DNA from: Mucilaginibacter empetricola
GTDB taxonomy: Bacteria; Bacteroidota; Bacteroidia; Sphingobacteriales; Sphingobacteriaceae
Direction of reading: 5' to 3'
Assembly: GCF_024808665.1 (NCBI RefSeq)
Contig: NZ_JANUBZ010000017.1
Coordinates: forward strand, 25,967 to 89,966
DNA length: 64,000 nt
The notes under the pieces are model-generated. The model made no database searches. It saw only the letters and a list, made by a program, of their open reading frames with translations, and was not told the DNA's origin. Positions 8,481 through 16,387 of this stretch are shown piece by piece (position 1 is the stretch's first letter; every line of letters starts with the position of its first letter). Position numbers and translations under genes: made by a program.

Positions 8481-9923
8481 TTATTTACCGAAAGTGAAGA
8501 AGAAAGTTAACCTGTAAACTAAAGTATGGTTATCAGCTAAGTAATTTTTGTTTGCAACACCATTGATGATTGCATCTTGCTGATCTTTGTATTGTACAAA
8601 CCAAACGTTTGGCATAAAGTGTACATTTTTAGTTGGATTCCAATCTAAACCTGCAGTAACAAATTGCTCTTTAGTTGTTGGATCGTATGAACCATAGTTG
8701 GTGTTAACCGCATAACCTAACATACCGTTGAAATCAGTATCAGGATTGTAAGTATCGTAACGAGCGAAGTAGTTTAAAGTTTTAGTGATACCACCTTTTA
8801 CCCAAACTGATAAACCTTGTACTGTAGCGTCTACAGGAGTTGCTACTTTGGTAGTAGGATCTGTAGCAGTAACACCGTTAGCCAATTTTTGAGTATAAGC
8901 TTCAACACCAATAGTAAATGGTTTAGCGTTGTAAGCAGCAAATATTTTAAACATGTTGTGATCTTGCGCACCTATAGCAGCAGTAGCAGCAGCAGTTTTA
9001 GCATAATCAGCATAAACGTCTACGTATAATTTTTTGTTAAGGAATTTAGCCCAGATATCACCGTAGAAAATTTTGTAAAAACCAGTATTGGCATTTGCAG
9101 CTGATAATAAGCTTGAAGTACTGTTGTTAGCTACCATTAATACGTAACCAAAGTTTTTGGTTGCCGGGTCAAAAGTACCTTGTAATGAAGCACCTACGTC
9201 GTATGAGTTATTCTTGTGGAAATCGGTGATAGTTCTTTCAACTGAACGGTATCCCCAGGTTGCTTCTGAAAGTGAAGTTGGAGCGTTAGTTCCAGACTCG
9301 TTTAATGCGAAACCTGGAGTGCTTAGTTCGCCAATTACGAAGTCAGTACCAGTCCAAAGATCTCTGTAACGGATGTTGAAGTTTTTAATGAAGAAACCCA
9401 TTTTGCCATCAACAAGGTTATCGCCGTTTTGAACGTTAGCTGATGTAGCGTTTGCAACGCTAGTGCTAGCAGTTGGCTCTGAAGATAACAACACTTCTGC
9501 CTTAAATCTTTTGGTTATTTCATAATCATAACCTAAGTAAATACGACGGAATTGGAAAGCGTTACGGTAAGTTGGAACCTGATAGTAGTTGTTCTCTTTA
9601 CCTTGAGTTGAAGTTAATGCCGGTGAATGAGCATCATAATAATAGTCACCGAATGCATAACCCCAAACTCTTCTTTGTGGTTTCCATGCAGTATCAACCG
9701 GATCGTCAGATTTTTTTACTTCTTTAGTATCTGCATCAGTTGATTTAGTTTCTTTTTTAACTACCGGCATAGCAGTAGCAGTAGTTGAAGTAGTGGCGGC
9801 AACCGGAGCAGCAGTTTGCGCGTCACCTGATATAGAGGTTGACTGAGCATTAGCGGCAAAACCGATAACCGTTAAACCCATTAGTAGACCTGCACTAAAA
9901 AGTTTTGTAAAAGTTTTTTTCAT
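8481..9923 (-). CDS. Outer-membrane porin heading the pst operon
   Basis: This 480-residue protein has a signal peptide (MKKTFTKLFSAGLLMGLTV ... ANAQ), a low-complexity Ala/Thr/Lys linker to about residue 75, and then a beta-barrel with alternating amphipathic strands that ends in an aromatic-rich strand (LVYRLTFFFTFGK). The final Phe-rich strand is the usual outer-membrane insertion signal. Its place directly before pstS suggests a phosphate-uptake porin like OprP/OprO; the substrate is inferred from context. A second ATG two codons upstream (9929) is possible. The porin is the first gene of the operon and is preceded by a palindrome-rich control region. Confidence 0.75.
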   Translation of the reverse strand: MKKTFTKLFSAGLLMGLTVIGFAANAQSTSISGDAQTAAPVAATTSTTATAMPVVKKETKSTDADTKEVKKSDDPVDTAWKPQRRVWGYAFGDYYYDAHSPALTSTQGKENNYYQVPTYRNAFQFRRIYLGYDYEITKRFKAEVLLSSEPTASTSVANATSANVQNGDNLVDGKMGFFIKNFNIRYRDLWTGTDFVIGELSTPGFALNESGTNAPTSLSEATWGYRSVERTITDFHKNNSYDVGASLQGTFDPATKNFGYVLMVANNSTSSLLSAANANTGFYKIFYGDIWAKFLNKKLYVDVYADYAKTAAATAAIGAQDHNMFKIFAAYNAKPFTIGVEAYTQKLANGVTATDPTTKVATPVDATVQGLSVWVKGGITKTLNYFARYDTYNPDTDFNGMLGYAVNTNYGSYDPTTKEQFVTAGLDWNPTKNVHFMPNVWFVQYKDQQDAIINGVANKNYLADNHTLVYRLTFFFTFGK

Positions 9924-9953
9924 AATCATTTAAGGATTAAATAAATTTTGCCT

Positions 9954-10176
9954 CAAAGGTGCGCAGCAATCATTATCACAATGTTAAGTTCACATTAACA
10001 TTTGGTAACATTATGCCAATGTTAAATTGATATTTATTTAGTCCAAAATATATTAAAAATGACTTTTTTAAAACCTAAAATAACTGTAAATAACTATAAA
10101 ACAGATGATTAAATTTGAAGTTAATTTATTTTCACTGGTAATATTAAGTTAACATTGGCCGTATTTACTTAACATT
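9954..10176 (-). promoter_or_regulatory. Control region of the phosphate operon (candidate Pho-type operator)
   Basis: Upstream of the porin are two perfect inverted repeats: AATGTTAA (9980-9987) with TTAACATT (9995-10002), and TAACATT (10006-10012) with AATGTTA (10018-10024). Read as direct repeats, TTAAGTT, TTAACAT and GTAACAT start at 9984, 9995 and 10005, a spacing of 11 and 10 bases like PhoB half-sites. Two more TTAACATT copies lie at 10149 and 10169, exactly 20 bases apart. A weak TAnnTTTG-like element reads on the minus strand at 9954-9961. The rest of the 472-base gap is AT-rich with no gene. Confidence 0.5.
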
Positions 10177-10401
10177 ATGCCCGCAGAGCGAAGAGTAGCC
10201 GTTAAAAAAAACAGATTTTCTACGGTTTTCCTTCCTGTTAAAATAGGATGTTTTTAGTGCAGGTATTTGTCGGTTTAAAATTAAATGTTGTTAATTTTAC
10301 CGCCCAATTGCACGTATCAACTATTTGGACGCGAAATTTGCAGGCAGTACATTTGAATCCTTGCCAGTGAACCGCAAATTCAAAAGAAAATAATTTTTAC
10401 T

Positions 10402-10635
10402 ATGGAACCCTTTTATTCTATTTTTTTTAAATGTCCCGAGTGTTATCATCAGGTTGAACAACACGCCAAAGCTGACGACAATTCATTTGAAGCATATTAC
10501 GAAGAAAACGTACCACGTTTGGTGGCCAATACCATTATAGGTAATACCATTTATTGCCCCAACTGCGGCGATAGGTTTACTATTGCAATTGATACCAACG
10601 CCACCACTGTGCCGCTATACTTGCGCAGAGGGTAG
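10402..10635 (+). CDS. Small zinc-ribbon-like protein, unknown function
   Basis: This 77-residue protein has two Cys pairs, CPEC (11-14) and CPNC (52-55), set as in a zinc ribbon, with a short acidic helix between them. No membrane segment or signal peptide is present. It is transcribed away from the phosphate operon, and its upstream region is shared with the operon's control region, so co-regulation by phosphate is possible but unproven. The family is not recognised. Confidence 0.6.
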   Translation: MEPFYSIFFKCPECYHQVEQHAKADDNSFEAYYEENVPRLVANTIIGNTIYCPNCGDRFTIAIDTNATTVPLYLRRG

Positions 10636-10639
10636 CCCG

Positions 10640-10800
10640 GGTAGCATTATGCGTTCGCAGTTTTCAGCCAGCAGTTTGCAGTTTTTCTTTACTCTCTTTT
10701 TGACGAAGAAAGAATAAGACCTCCTTCAGTATGCTTTAAGAAGCAGAGAAAAAGCAAAAACTGCAAACCGAAAACTACATACTGCAAACTGAAGCCTGCC
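10640..10800 (+). repeat. Dispersed 3'-flanking repeat element, copy 3 (large inverted repeat)
   Basis: It starts about five bases after the stop of the 10402 gene. The left arm (about 10657-10690) is built of GCAGTTTTCAG and GCAGTTTGCAG words. The right arm (about 10753-10793) is the imperfect complement (AAAACTGCAAACCGAAAAC). The loop carries CTCTCTTTTTGACGAAG, related to the hairpin of copies 1 and 2. The remaining gap to 10973 is AT-rich and presumably holds the promoter of the DUF47 gene. Confidence 0.6.
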
Positions 10801-10973
10801 CGGCCGAGTCCATGCCGTCCCATAAACCATCAAACAACTTTTTTGAGCCAAAAATTAAAGTAATTATTTATAAAGATTTTTATAATATAAAATTAATACA
10901 CACAACCCTGCAACTTAACATTGCTTTAATACAACTATGCTAATTTTAAGGCATATCAATTAAGCGTTTATAG

Positions 10974-11612
10974 ATGGGCAGCTATTTCAGTAATTTTTTA
11001 TCAAACCGAACCTTATTCTTCGACCTTTTCGACAAGGCGGCCAAAAACGTGGTGGATATGGCCACTCTATTATTAAAAGTGGTAAATAATCCGGGCGACG
11101 ACTGTGAGGATATTGTAAAACACGTAGATAAACTGGAAAATACCGGCGATGATATTACCCATAAAATACGCTTAAATCTTGATAAGATATTGTTTGCACC
11201 GCTAAACCGTAATGACATTCATACCCTGGCGTCGGCCATTGATGATGTTGCCGATACCATTAAAGAGGCCAGCGGCCGCATTTATCTGTATAATATTGTT
11301 GATTTTGCTCCGGCCCTTAAAGAAATCGCTGCTATTATATTAAAAGCCAGCCTTGAAATTGAAAGGGCCATAAATATGCTACGCAATGTTAAAAAGCCGG
11401 CCGAACTGATGGAAATTTGTCGTCACGTTAAAACCTACGAACAGCAAAGCGACAAGGTATATTATAATGCCGTTGCCGGTTTGTTTGCCAATGAAAAGGA
11501 TGCCATTACTTTAATTAAATACCGCGAAATATTGTCCTCGCTGGAAACATCGGTAAATAAATGCAAGCGCGTATCTGATGCGTTAAATCTAGTGCTGATT
11601 AATAATTTGTAA
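10974..11612 (+). CDS. DUF47 family protein (PhoU-like phosphate regulator)
   Basis: This 212-residue all-helical protein starts MGSYFSNFLSNRTLFFDLFD. It has the DUF47 motifs: paired acidic/His segments (DDCEDIVKHVDKLENTGDDITHKI near 40-65), APLNRNDIHTLASAIDDVAD around 80-100, and a second bundle with KTYEQQSDKVYYNAV. DUF47 proteins resemble PhoU and usually sit beside a Pit-type low-affinity phosphate transporter. Here the next gene is a convergent lipoprotein and no pit gene is in the window, so the link to phosphate rests on the pst operon 1 kb away. Confidence 0.8.
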   Translation: MGSYFSNFLSNRTLFFDLFDKAAKNVVDMATLLLKVVNNPGDDCEDIVKHVDKLENTGDDITHKIRLNLDKILFAPLNRNDIHTLASAIDDVADTIKEASGRIYLYNIVDFAPALKEIAAIILKASLEIERAINMLRNVKKPAELMEICRHVKTYEQQSDKVYYNAVAGLFANEKDAITLIKYREILSSLETSVNKCKRVSDALNLVLINNL

Positions 11613-11614
11613 AC

Positions 11615-12199
11615 TTATTTCAGTTTTAAATTAAAGCTGCCTTCAACACGGTAGTAGGGTGAGTTGACTTTATCATCTCTAGCTAAAAAGGTCACAAAAG
11701 TTCCTTTGGCTAACTGGCCAGCCTGATTATAAGTATCCAGGTTGATGCTGCCGATATCATTATTTTGAGGGTATTTACTGAGTGACAACTGCATGGCCGG
11801 TTTCTGCGCATCAGTACTTAACAAAAACTGTCCGCCGGCTACATTACTGTTAATATTACTATTAGCATAGCCAGATGAACTGATACCGAAACTCATACTA
11901 TGCGCCTTGTTAATGGCGGTAATACCAAAGTAATTGGTATTGGCATCAACGTGTACATTTATAAAAGCGATGGAATCATGCGCAGCATCAAAAACGTAGG
12001 TGCTATCGTTAAATTTTATTTGTAAGGTGCCCGATGCCGCCAGGAAGTTTCCGGGTGATGCTAACAGTGGACTATCGGCGTTTACAGTTGTTTTTGAATC
12101 GGGTTGGGCCGTAGCATCGTCCTTCTGGCATGATGATATGATTGCCATTATAAGGATTAATACAGAAAATAACAGATACGTAAATCTCCTATTACCCAT
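11615..12199 (-). CDS. Lipoprotein of unknown function (DUF6252-like)
   Basis: This 194-residue protein has a lipoprotein signal (MGNRRFTYLLFSVLILIMAI) with Cys24 in ISSCQKDD. The mature part, after a Ser/Ala-rich linker, contains GTLQIKFNDSTYVFDAAHDS and a beta-rich fold, resembling Bacteroidota DUF6252-type lipoproteins. It is convergent with the DUF47 gene, with only two bases between their stops and no room for separate terminators. No catalytic motif is seen. Confidence 0.6.
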   Translation of the reverse strand: MGNRRFTYLLFSVLILIMAIISSCQKDDATAQPDSKTTVNADSPLLASPGNFLAASGTLQIKFNDSTYVFDAAHDSIAFINVHVDANTNYFGITAINKAHSMSFGISSSGYANSNINSNVAGGQFLLSTDAQKPAMQLSLSKYPQNNDIGSINLDTYNQAGQLAKGTFVTFLARDDKVNSPYYRVEGSFNLKLK

Positions 12200-12299
12200 G
12201 ATTAAGATTTGTTACTATAAATCTACTAAACTATAAACGAATATAAAACATCAATGGTTGCCAATAATTATAATTTAATCAACTTTTTAACAAAATTTA

Positions 12300-12396
12300 A
12301 CTTTATGATAGCGGAGAGCGGAAAGCAGAGAGCCGAAAGCGGGGAAAGGTAGGCAGTTGGCAGTATGCAAAAAGCTTTTCGCTTTAAGCTCTCCCG
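12300..12396 (-). repeat. Word-type intergenic repeat 3' of the beta-barrel gene
   Basis: Immediately after the stop at 12397 (minus strand) come CATACTGCCAACTGCC-type words and then permuted units of GCTTTCGGCTCTCTGC and GCTTTCCGCTCTCCGC. AAAAGC/GCTTTT (around 12370-12383) can form a small hairpin. The position matches the other 3'-flanking repeats, but the word is different. Confidence 0.5.
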
Positions 12397-13680
12397 TTAA
12401 AATATTTCGCCTACATTGATAAAAATACCGCGTGAGCCCTGCATGCCGAAGCCATAATCGATAGCAATATTTGTTTTAGATACCTTGTTCAATTTAAGCC
12501 GCACACCCGGGCCAAAGGCAGGCTGTATACTTTGCAACGATGTGCCCGGCGCTGCCGAAAATGACTGTGCATTAGCAAATACAACGCCGCCCAGTAAGCC
12601 GTTGCGGGTAATACCAAAACGGTACTCGGCCTCGGCGTAAAGCATCTGCGCACCGCGGAATCTTCCCTGTATGTAACCACGTCCGGTACCACTAAAAGTG
12701 TCCCAGGTGGTTGATGGCAGATCGAGGTAAGGTGGATAACCGCCAAGTACCAGCCAGTTGTAGCTCCAAAGCGCCAGTACATTGTCCGATTGGTCTGACA
12801 ACTTTATATAGGTGCGCACATCCAGTACGATAGATTGCCAATCGCGGGTGCTGCCAAAAACATCGGTGTTGTCTCTAAAGGTGGCCGCCGCGTACCAACC
12901 CCGAGAAGCGTTGATAGAATTATCGCGGCTATCAAACAAAGCGTTAAGCGTTGGGCCCGATGATATAGTATGTCCCTGTGCACCGTAGAGACCATAGCGC
13001 GATAAATCGCCATCAATAGTTCCTTTTTCGGTAATATTAAAATGATCGTCAAAAATATAACCTATCCCCACAAAAAAGTTGGGACATAGGCGGCGCAGCA
13101 CCGTTTCTGAAAATCGGAAAAATGAGTAGTCCATCGGGTCTTCATCGCCAATGTTTGAATTACTGCCCAGCCCCCACGTACTTTCGGGATATTTCAAAAA
13201 ACGGATATCGCCCACAAAATTATAGTCGTTACTTCTCGACCATATGCTTGATTGTATGGGGATGATGATCTGCTTAGTTTGCGTATAAGCGGTATTAATG
13301 ATGATGGTGGATATTTTTGCATCCGGCGACATCCTGAATGCGATGTTACCAGCCAGCGTAAGTGCCAGTTTTGATTGCAGGGTATATCCCAGAGCAGGCA
13401 CAACCGAAAATACCGGCTTTGCTCCAACTGAATCAACCTTTGAGGAGAGATTTTTTTTACCGAACCAGCTGCCAATAACGTCGTACAAATCAAGCTGGGT
13501 AATGGTATCAGCCTTGCGGGTAATTTTAACGGGGACAATGGTATCTCCTTTTGGATGTTTAACCAGTGGGATAAACTTGCTATCGTCCTGCGCATGCAAT
13601 AAAACCGGTATAAATAAAGTACCTGCAAGTATTATACTTACACGTAAAAACCGGTTTATAATAGATAAACAATTTTTCAA
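12397..13680 (-). CDS. Outer-membrane beta-barrel protein, BamA/TamA-like
   Basis: This 427-residue protein has a signal peptide (FLRVSIILAGTLFIPVLLHAQ) and a beta-barrel rich in Gly/aromatic alternation. ALFDSRDNSINASRGWY and GRGYIQGRFRGAQMLYAEAE resemble the conserved strands of the Omp85 surface-antigen domain, the second near the position of the VRGF/Y motif. No POTRA-length N-terminal region is present, so this is a short barrel-only member. The frame has no upstream ATG: a stop lies two codons before TTG at 13680, so TTG is the likely start. It is probably a single-gene transcript. Confidence 0.65.
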   Translation of the reverse strand: MKNCLSIINRFLRVSIILAGTLFIPVLLHAQDDSKFIPLVKHPKGDTIVPVKITRKADTITQLDLYDVIGSWFGKKNLSSKVDSVGAKPVFSVVPALGYTLQSKLALTLAGNIAFRMSPDAKISTIIINTAYTQTKQIIIPIQSSIWSRSNDYNFVGDIRFLKYPESTWGLGSNSNIGDEDPMDYSFFRFSETVLRRLCPNFFVGIGYIFDDHFNITEKGTIDGDLSRYGLYGAQGHTISSGPTLNALFDSRDNSINASRGWYAAATFRDNTDVFGSTRDWQSIVLDVRTYIKLSDQSDNVLALWSYNWLVLGGYPPYLDLPSTTWDTFSGTGRGYIQGRFRGAQMLYAEAEYRFGITRNGLLGGVVFANAQSFSAAPGTSLQSIQPAFGPGVRLKLNKVSKTNIAIDYGFGMQGSRGIFINVGEIF

Positions 13681-13872
13681 TCTTCAATAATGACAAATAA
13701 ATCTGAGTTTTGTCTGAAGAAATTAATTTGATAATATGTAAAAGCCCCCTCCAATATGCTTAAGCTCATCTTATCTCCACATGTTTTGCTAAAAATATTT
13801 GCATTTTAAATCTTATTGTCGTATCTTTACATCATTCATATGCCAATAGGCATACTTATCATAATCAACTCC

Positions 13873-14313
13873 ATGTTACAGCCTATTTTTAAAACTGCCA
13901 CCAAGTTGGCCTCAAAAGCTGATGCCTATTTTAGTTATATTGAAGGTGAATATCACCTCGAAACCGTGACCGGAAAAGAAAAAAAGATAACAGACCGCGA
14001 TGCCGAACCTGCTACCCTTGCCGGACTAGCTCTGTTTTTAGGTTTTAACAGCCGGCAGGATTTTGAAGACTATGAACAAAACGGCGAGTTTGGCTACATA
14101 CTTAAACGCAGTCGCTTAAGAGTAGAGGCCCTATACGAACGCAAACTACATCAGCAATCGTCCTCAGGTGCTATATTTGCACTCAAAAGCTTCGGTTGGA
14201 AAGAGAAAGCTGATGACAAAGCCACCGCTAGCGGTACTATAAAAAGCCTCAAAATAGAAATTATTGAAACCGGTCATCAACCTGCCGAAAGTGAGAAACA
14301 AGTGGCATTGTAG
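13873..14313 (+). CDS. Phage terminase small subunit-like protein
   Basis: From the preferred ATG at 13873 this gives 146 residues (ATG 13840 and TTG 13816 are longer options). The N-terminal half contains DRDAEPATLAGLALFLGFNS, a helix-turn-helix-like DNA-binding segment. The middle, YERKLHQQSSSGAIFALKSFGW, is the motif seen in small terminase subunits of Bacteroidota phages. It would recognise phage DNA for packaging. A truncated large-terminase gene follows 740 bases on, separated by a host-like lipoprotein on the other strand. Function today is doubtful without the large subunit. Confidence 0.6.
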   Translation: MLQPIFKTATKLASKADAYFSYIEGEYHLETVTGKEKKITDRDAEPATLAGLALFLGFNSRQDFEDYEQNGEFGYILKRSRLRVEALYERKLHQQSSSGAIFALKSFGWKEKADDKATASGTIKSLKIEIIETGHQPAESEKQVAL

Positions 14314-14412
14314 GCAGAGTTTTCAGCTCGCAGTTTTCAGTTATTTTTTTCAAACCCTCTTTACGAAGTACAGAGGGTCGACCATCCGCCTTTAGGCCCG
14401 CTGTTGGGGTGA
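14314..14412 (+). repeat. Dispersed 3'-flanking repeat element, copy 4
   Basis: It begins at the terS stop codon with GCAGAGTTTTCAGCTCGCAG and a following GTTTTCAG. The hairpin CCCTCTTTACGAAGTACAGAGGG and then the GGGGTGAGTC tail follow. Order and orientation relative to the upstream gene match copies 1-3. Confidence 0.6.
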
Positions 14413-14431
14413 GTCAATACACTAATGCTTA

Positions 14432-14995
14432 CTACCTTGTAAAATTAAACACCGTCGCAATTTCATAAGTTCCTGCGGCCGGGCTTGTCTCACTATACAG
14501 ATAGTCTGTTTGCAACGTCAAAACCGACTGGCTTAATTGGCTTATTTTTACGGCATGCGATGCCAAACTATAAACTGGCGGTGTGCCAGAGCCATTGGTG
14601 CTGGTAGCAAAACCAGCCCCTCCCAAAATGATAAAACCTGCTATAGGTACATTCATGCTAAATTGATTACTGGCAAAACTGTACACACCACTGGTGCTAT
14701 CACTTGCTACCTCTGGCGGTGCTGATAAGATGCCTCCTGTAGTTAAAGTGTTATAGTAACCCGAACTGGTAAAGGTGCCGCTTTTACCAAAATTGACATC
14801 CCCACGGTTAGCAGCTGATGCATTTATCGTAGTATCGGTTTGCGTTACACCGTTAACAGATGCAACCATATGTTCCTGTTGCAAAATCCACTTACCCAAT
14901 AAAAGGCTTTGTTGCGAAGGGGTACTATTGCTTTTGCCGCACGAATAAAGCAGGCAAATGAACAAGGCTATGGCTAAACAATAAATAGCTTTCAT
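14432..14995 (-). CDS. Small lipoprotein, lipocalin-like (third paralogue)
   Basis: This protein has 187 residues from ATG 14995. Its lipoprotein signal is MKAIYCLAIALFICLLYSCG, followed by KSNSTPSQQ. It carries LLLGKWILQQEHM, then TQTDTTINASAANRGDVNFG, which aligns with the LGKW and DTTITA segments of the lipoproteins at 1684 and 2383. It lies opposite to and between the two terminase genes, so it does not belong to a phage late operon; insertion or rearrangement is likely. Function is unknown. Confidence 0.65.
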   Translation of the reverse strand: MKAIYCLAIALFICLLYSCGKSNSTPSQQSLLLGKWILQQEHMVASVNGVTQTDTTINASAANRGDVNFGKSGTFTSSGYYNTLTTGGILSAPPEVASDSTSGVYSFASNQFSMNVPIAGFIILGGAGFATSTNGSGTPPVYSLASHAVKISQLSQSVLTLQTDYLYSETSPAAGTYEIATVFNFTR

Positions 14996-15052
14996 AATCA
15001 GGAAATACAAGGTCTACACACAAATATAAACTAAAAACTTAATTCAAAACAA

Positions 15053-15379
15053 ATGATAACCGATCAGCAGGCTTCCGTCCTATTTAACCATAACTACAAG
15101 GCTACGGGCCACGTGGTGGTTAACCAGGGCGGCACAAGTTCGGGCAAAACATATGCTATTGAACAGGTATTATTTTGCGTGGCCTGCGAAACCGAAAAGT
15201 TAGTAATTACTGTTGTAGGCCAAGATATACCTAACCTTAAAGCCGGAGCATTACGCGATGCGCAAAGCATTTATTACAACTCGGCCACGCTGCAAACTAT
15301 GGTGAAAAGTTTTAACAAAACCGATCGCATTTTTGAGTTCAACAATGGCAGCGCAAAATATTTTAGCTCAAACCATTAA
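15053..15379 (+). pseudogene. Truncated phage terminase large subunit (N-terminal fragment)
   Basis: The 108 residues begin like a large terminase (MITDQQASVLFNHNYKATGH) and include the ATPase Walker A GGTSSGKT (26-33). The next beta strand is present (VITVVGQDIPNLKAGALRD). The frame stops after NGSAKYFSSNH, where the Walker B and the whole nuclease domain should follow (full proteins have about 400-550 residues). No continuation was found in the next 50 bases in any frame before the convergent gene begins. Deletion is more likely than a single frameshift. Without the nuclease domain it cannot package DNA alone. Confidence 0.7.
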
Positions 15380-15426
15380 CAGGGTTAAGTTATAAGCCGA
15401 AAGCCCGCTTGGGTAAATTTAACGAT

Positions 15427-15996
15427 CTATTTGGCATCAACAATAAGCGCCAGTAACGCTGCGAACATATCACCGCCTTTGGGTTTTAGGGCAAAGTCCA
15501 TAATTTGTTTATTTGACGTCACTCTAAAATCTGTCGCCCACGAAGCTTTAATCCTGCTAATATCCTGGCTAGAGAGTGCATATAAGAAATGAGCAGAATA
15601 AAGTCCATTAGTAAACCCATTGTTTTGAATCTCCGGCGGTACAGCCAAAACGCCTCTGATATCGGTTAACGTCAGTATGCTATTATCTGCAAGTTTTATC
15701 ATAACGCTGTTTCCACCAGCGTTAAAAAAAGCTGTAAAATCAGACTGATACGCAACAACCTGCAAATTCAAACAAACAATACCATTATTACCTTTTATAA
15801 AACTGCAAAACAAATTCACGCCTCCTGCTCCTGATGGGTTATCAAAAGCGATGCTCTCAAAACTGGTAAATCGTAACGAATCATTAGTAAACTTATCTGT
15901 TATGGGTTTATTTAATTTTTGGCCAAAAGCAATAAAAGGAAATAATAGGACAACAAAAAAAGCTCTGGCTATTTTTTTAGGGCTAGATGGTTTCAT
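15427..15996 (-). CDS. Secreted protein of unknown function
   Basis: This protein has 189 residues from ATG 15996 (a second ATG three codons upstream is possible). The signal peptide is KKIARAFFVVLLFPFIAFGQ, cleaved after FGQ. The mature part is beta-rich and includes AFDNPSGAGGVNLFCSFIKG and MIKLADNSILTLTDIRG. There is no lipobox and no recognised catalytic motif. It converges on the truncated terminase and ends 47 bases from it. Confidence 0.5.
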   Translation of the reverse strand: MKPSSPKKIARAFFVVLLFPFIAFGQKLNKPITDKFTNDSLRFTSFESIAFDNPSGAGGVNLFCSFIKGNNGIVCLNLQVVAYQSDFTAFFNAGGNSVMIKLADNSILTLTDIRGVLAVPPEIQNNGFTNGLYSAHFLYALSSQDISRIKASWATDFRVTSNKQIMDFALKPKGGDMFAALLALIVDAK

Positions 15997-16097
15997 AGGA
16001 TACAATGCTTTAATTTTTATCTAAATTATAAATTTACAGTCCTCCCATCTGTAACAAATCACACACAGAACACTAAAAAACAATTCATTCACTGTTT

Positions 16098-16331
16098 ATG
16101 AATATAAAAATTGCCAACACTCTTTTTAATGATGGTATTTTCTCGGCTATGTATAAAGCTGGCTTTATTACTGATAAAATTTTTCTGTACCGCGAAGTTT
16201 ACCTTTGGATAAATGCCCAGATGCTAACCCGCGGCATCAGTAAAAACCAGGCAGTACTGGAAGCCGAAATAAAATTTAACCGCGACGAACGCACCATCTG
16301 GCGTGCGTTGAATAGTTTTCAGGAAAATTAA
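16098..16331 (+). CDS. Small helical protein, unknown function
   Basis: This 77-residue protein is mainly helical. Its C-terminal half (LTRGISKNQAVLEAEIKFNR then DERTIWRALNSF) resembles a helix-turn-helix, suggesting a small DNA-binding protein. It lies 56 bases before lepB on the same strand and may share its transcript. It could be phage-derived or chromosomal; family not recognised. Confidence 0.5.
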   Translation: MNIKIANTLFNDGIFSAMYKAGFITDKIFLYREVYLWINAQMLTRGISKNQAVLEAEIKFNRDERTIWRALNSFQEN

Positions 16332-16387
16332 AAAAAATTGTAACATTTAAGGTCCTTGGTTTATCTTATTGATAAACTACGTTTATC

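Noticed and set aside
15380..15430. Continuation of the large terminase by a simple frameshift after 15379
   Set aside because: No frame in the following bases gives terminase-like sequence (no Walker B or SFEDE-type motif) before the convergent gene; a deletion fits better.
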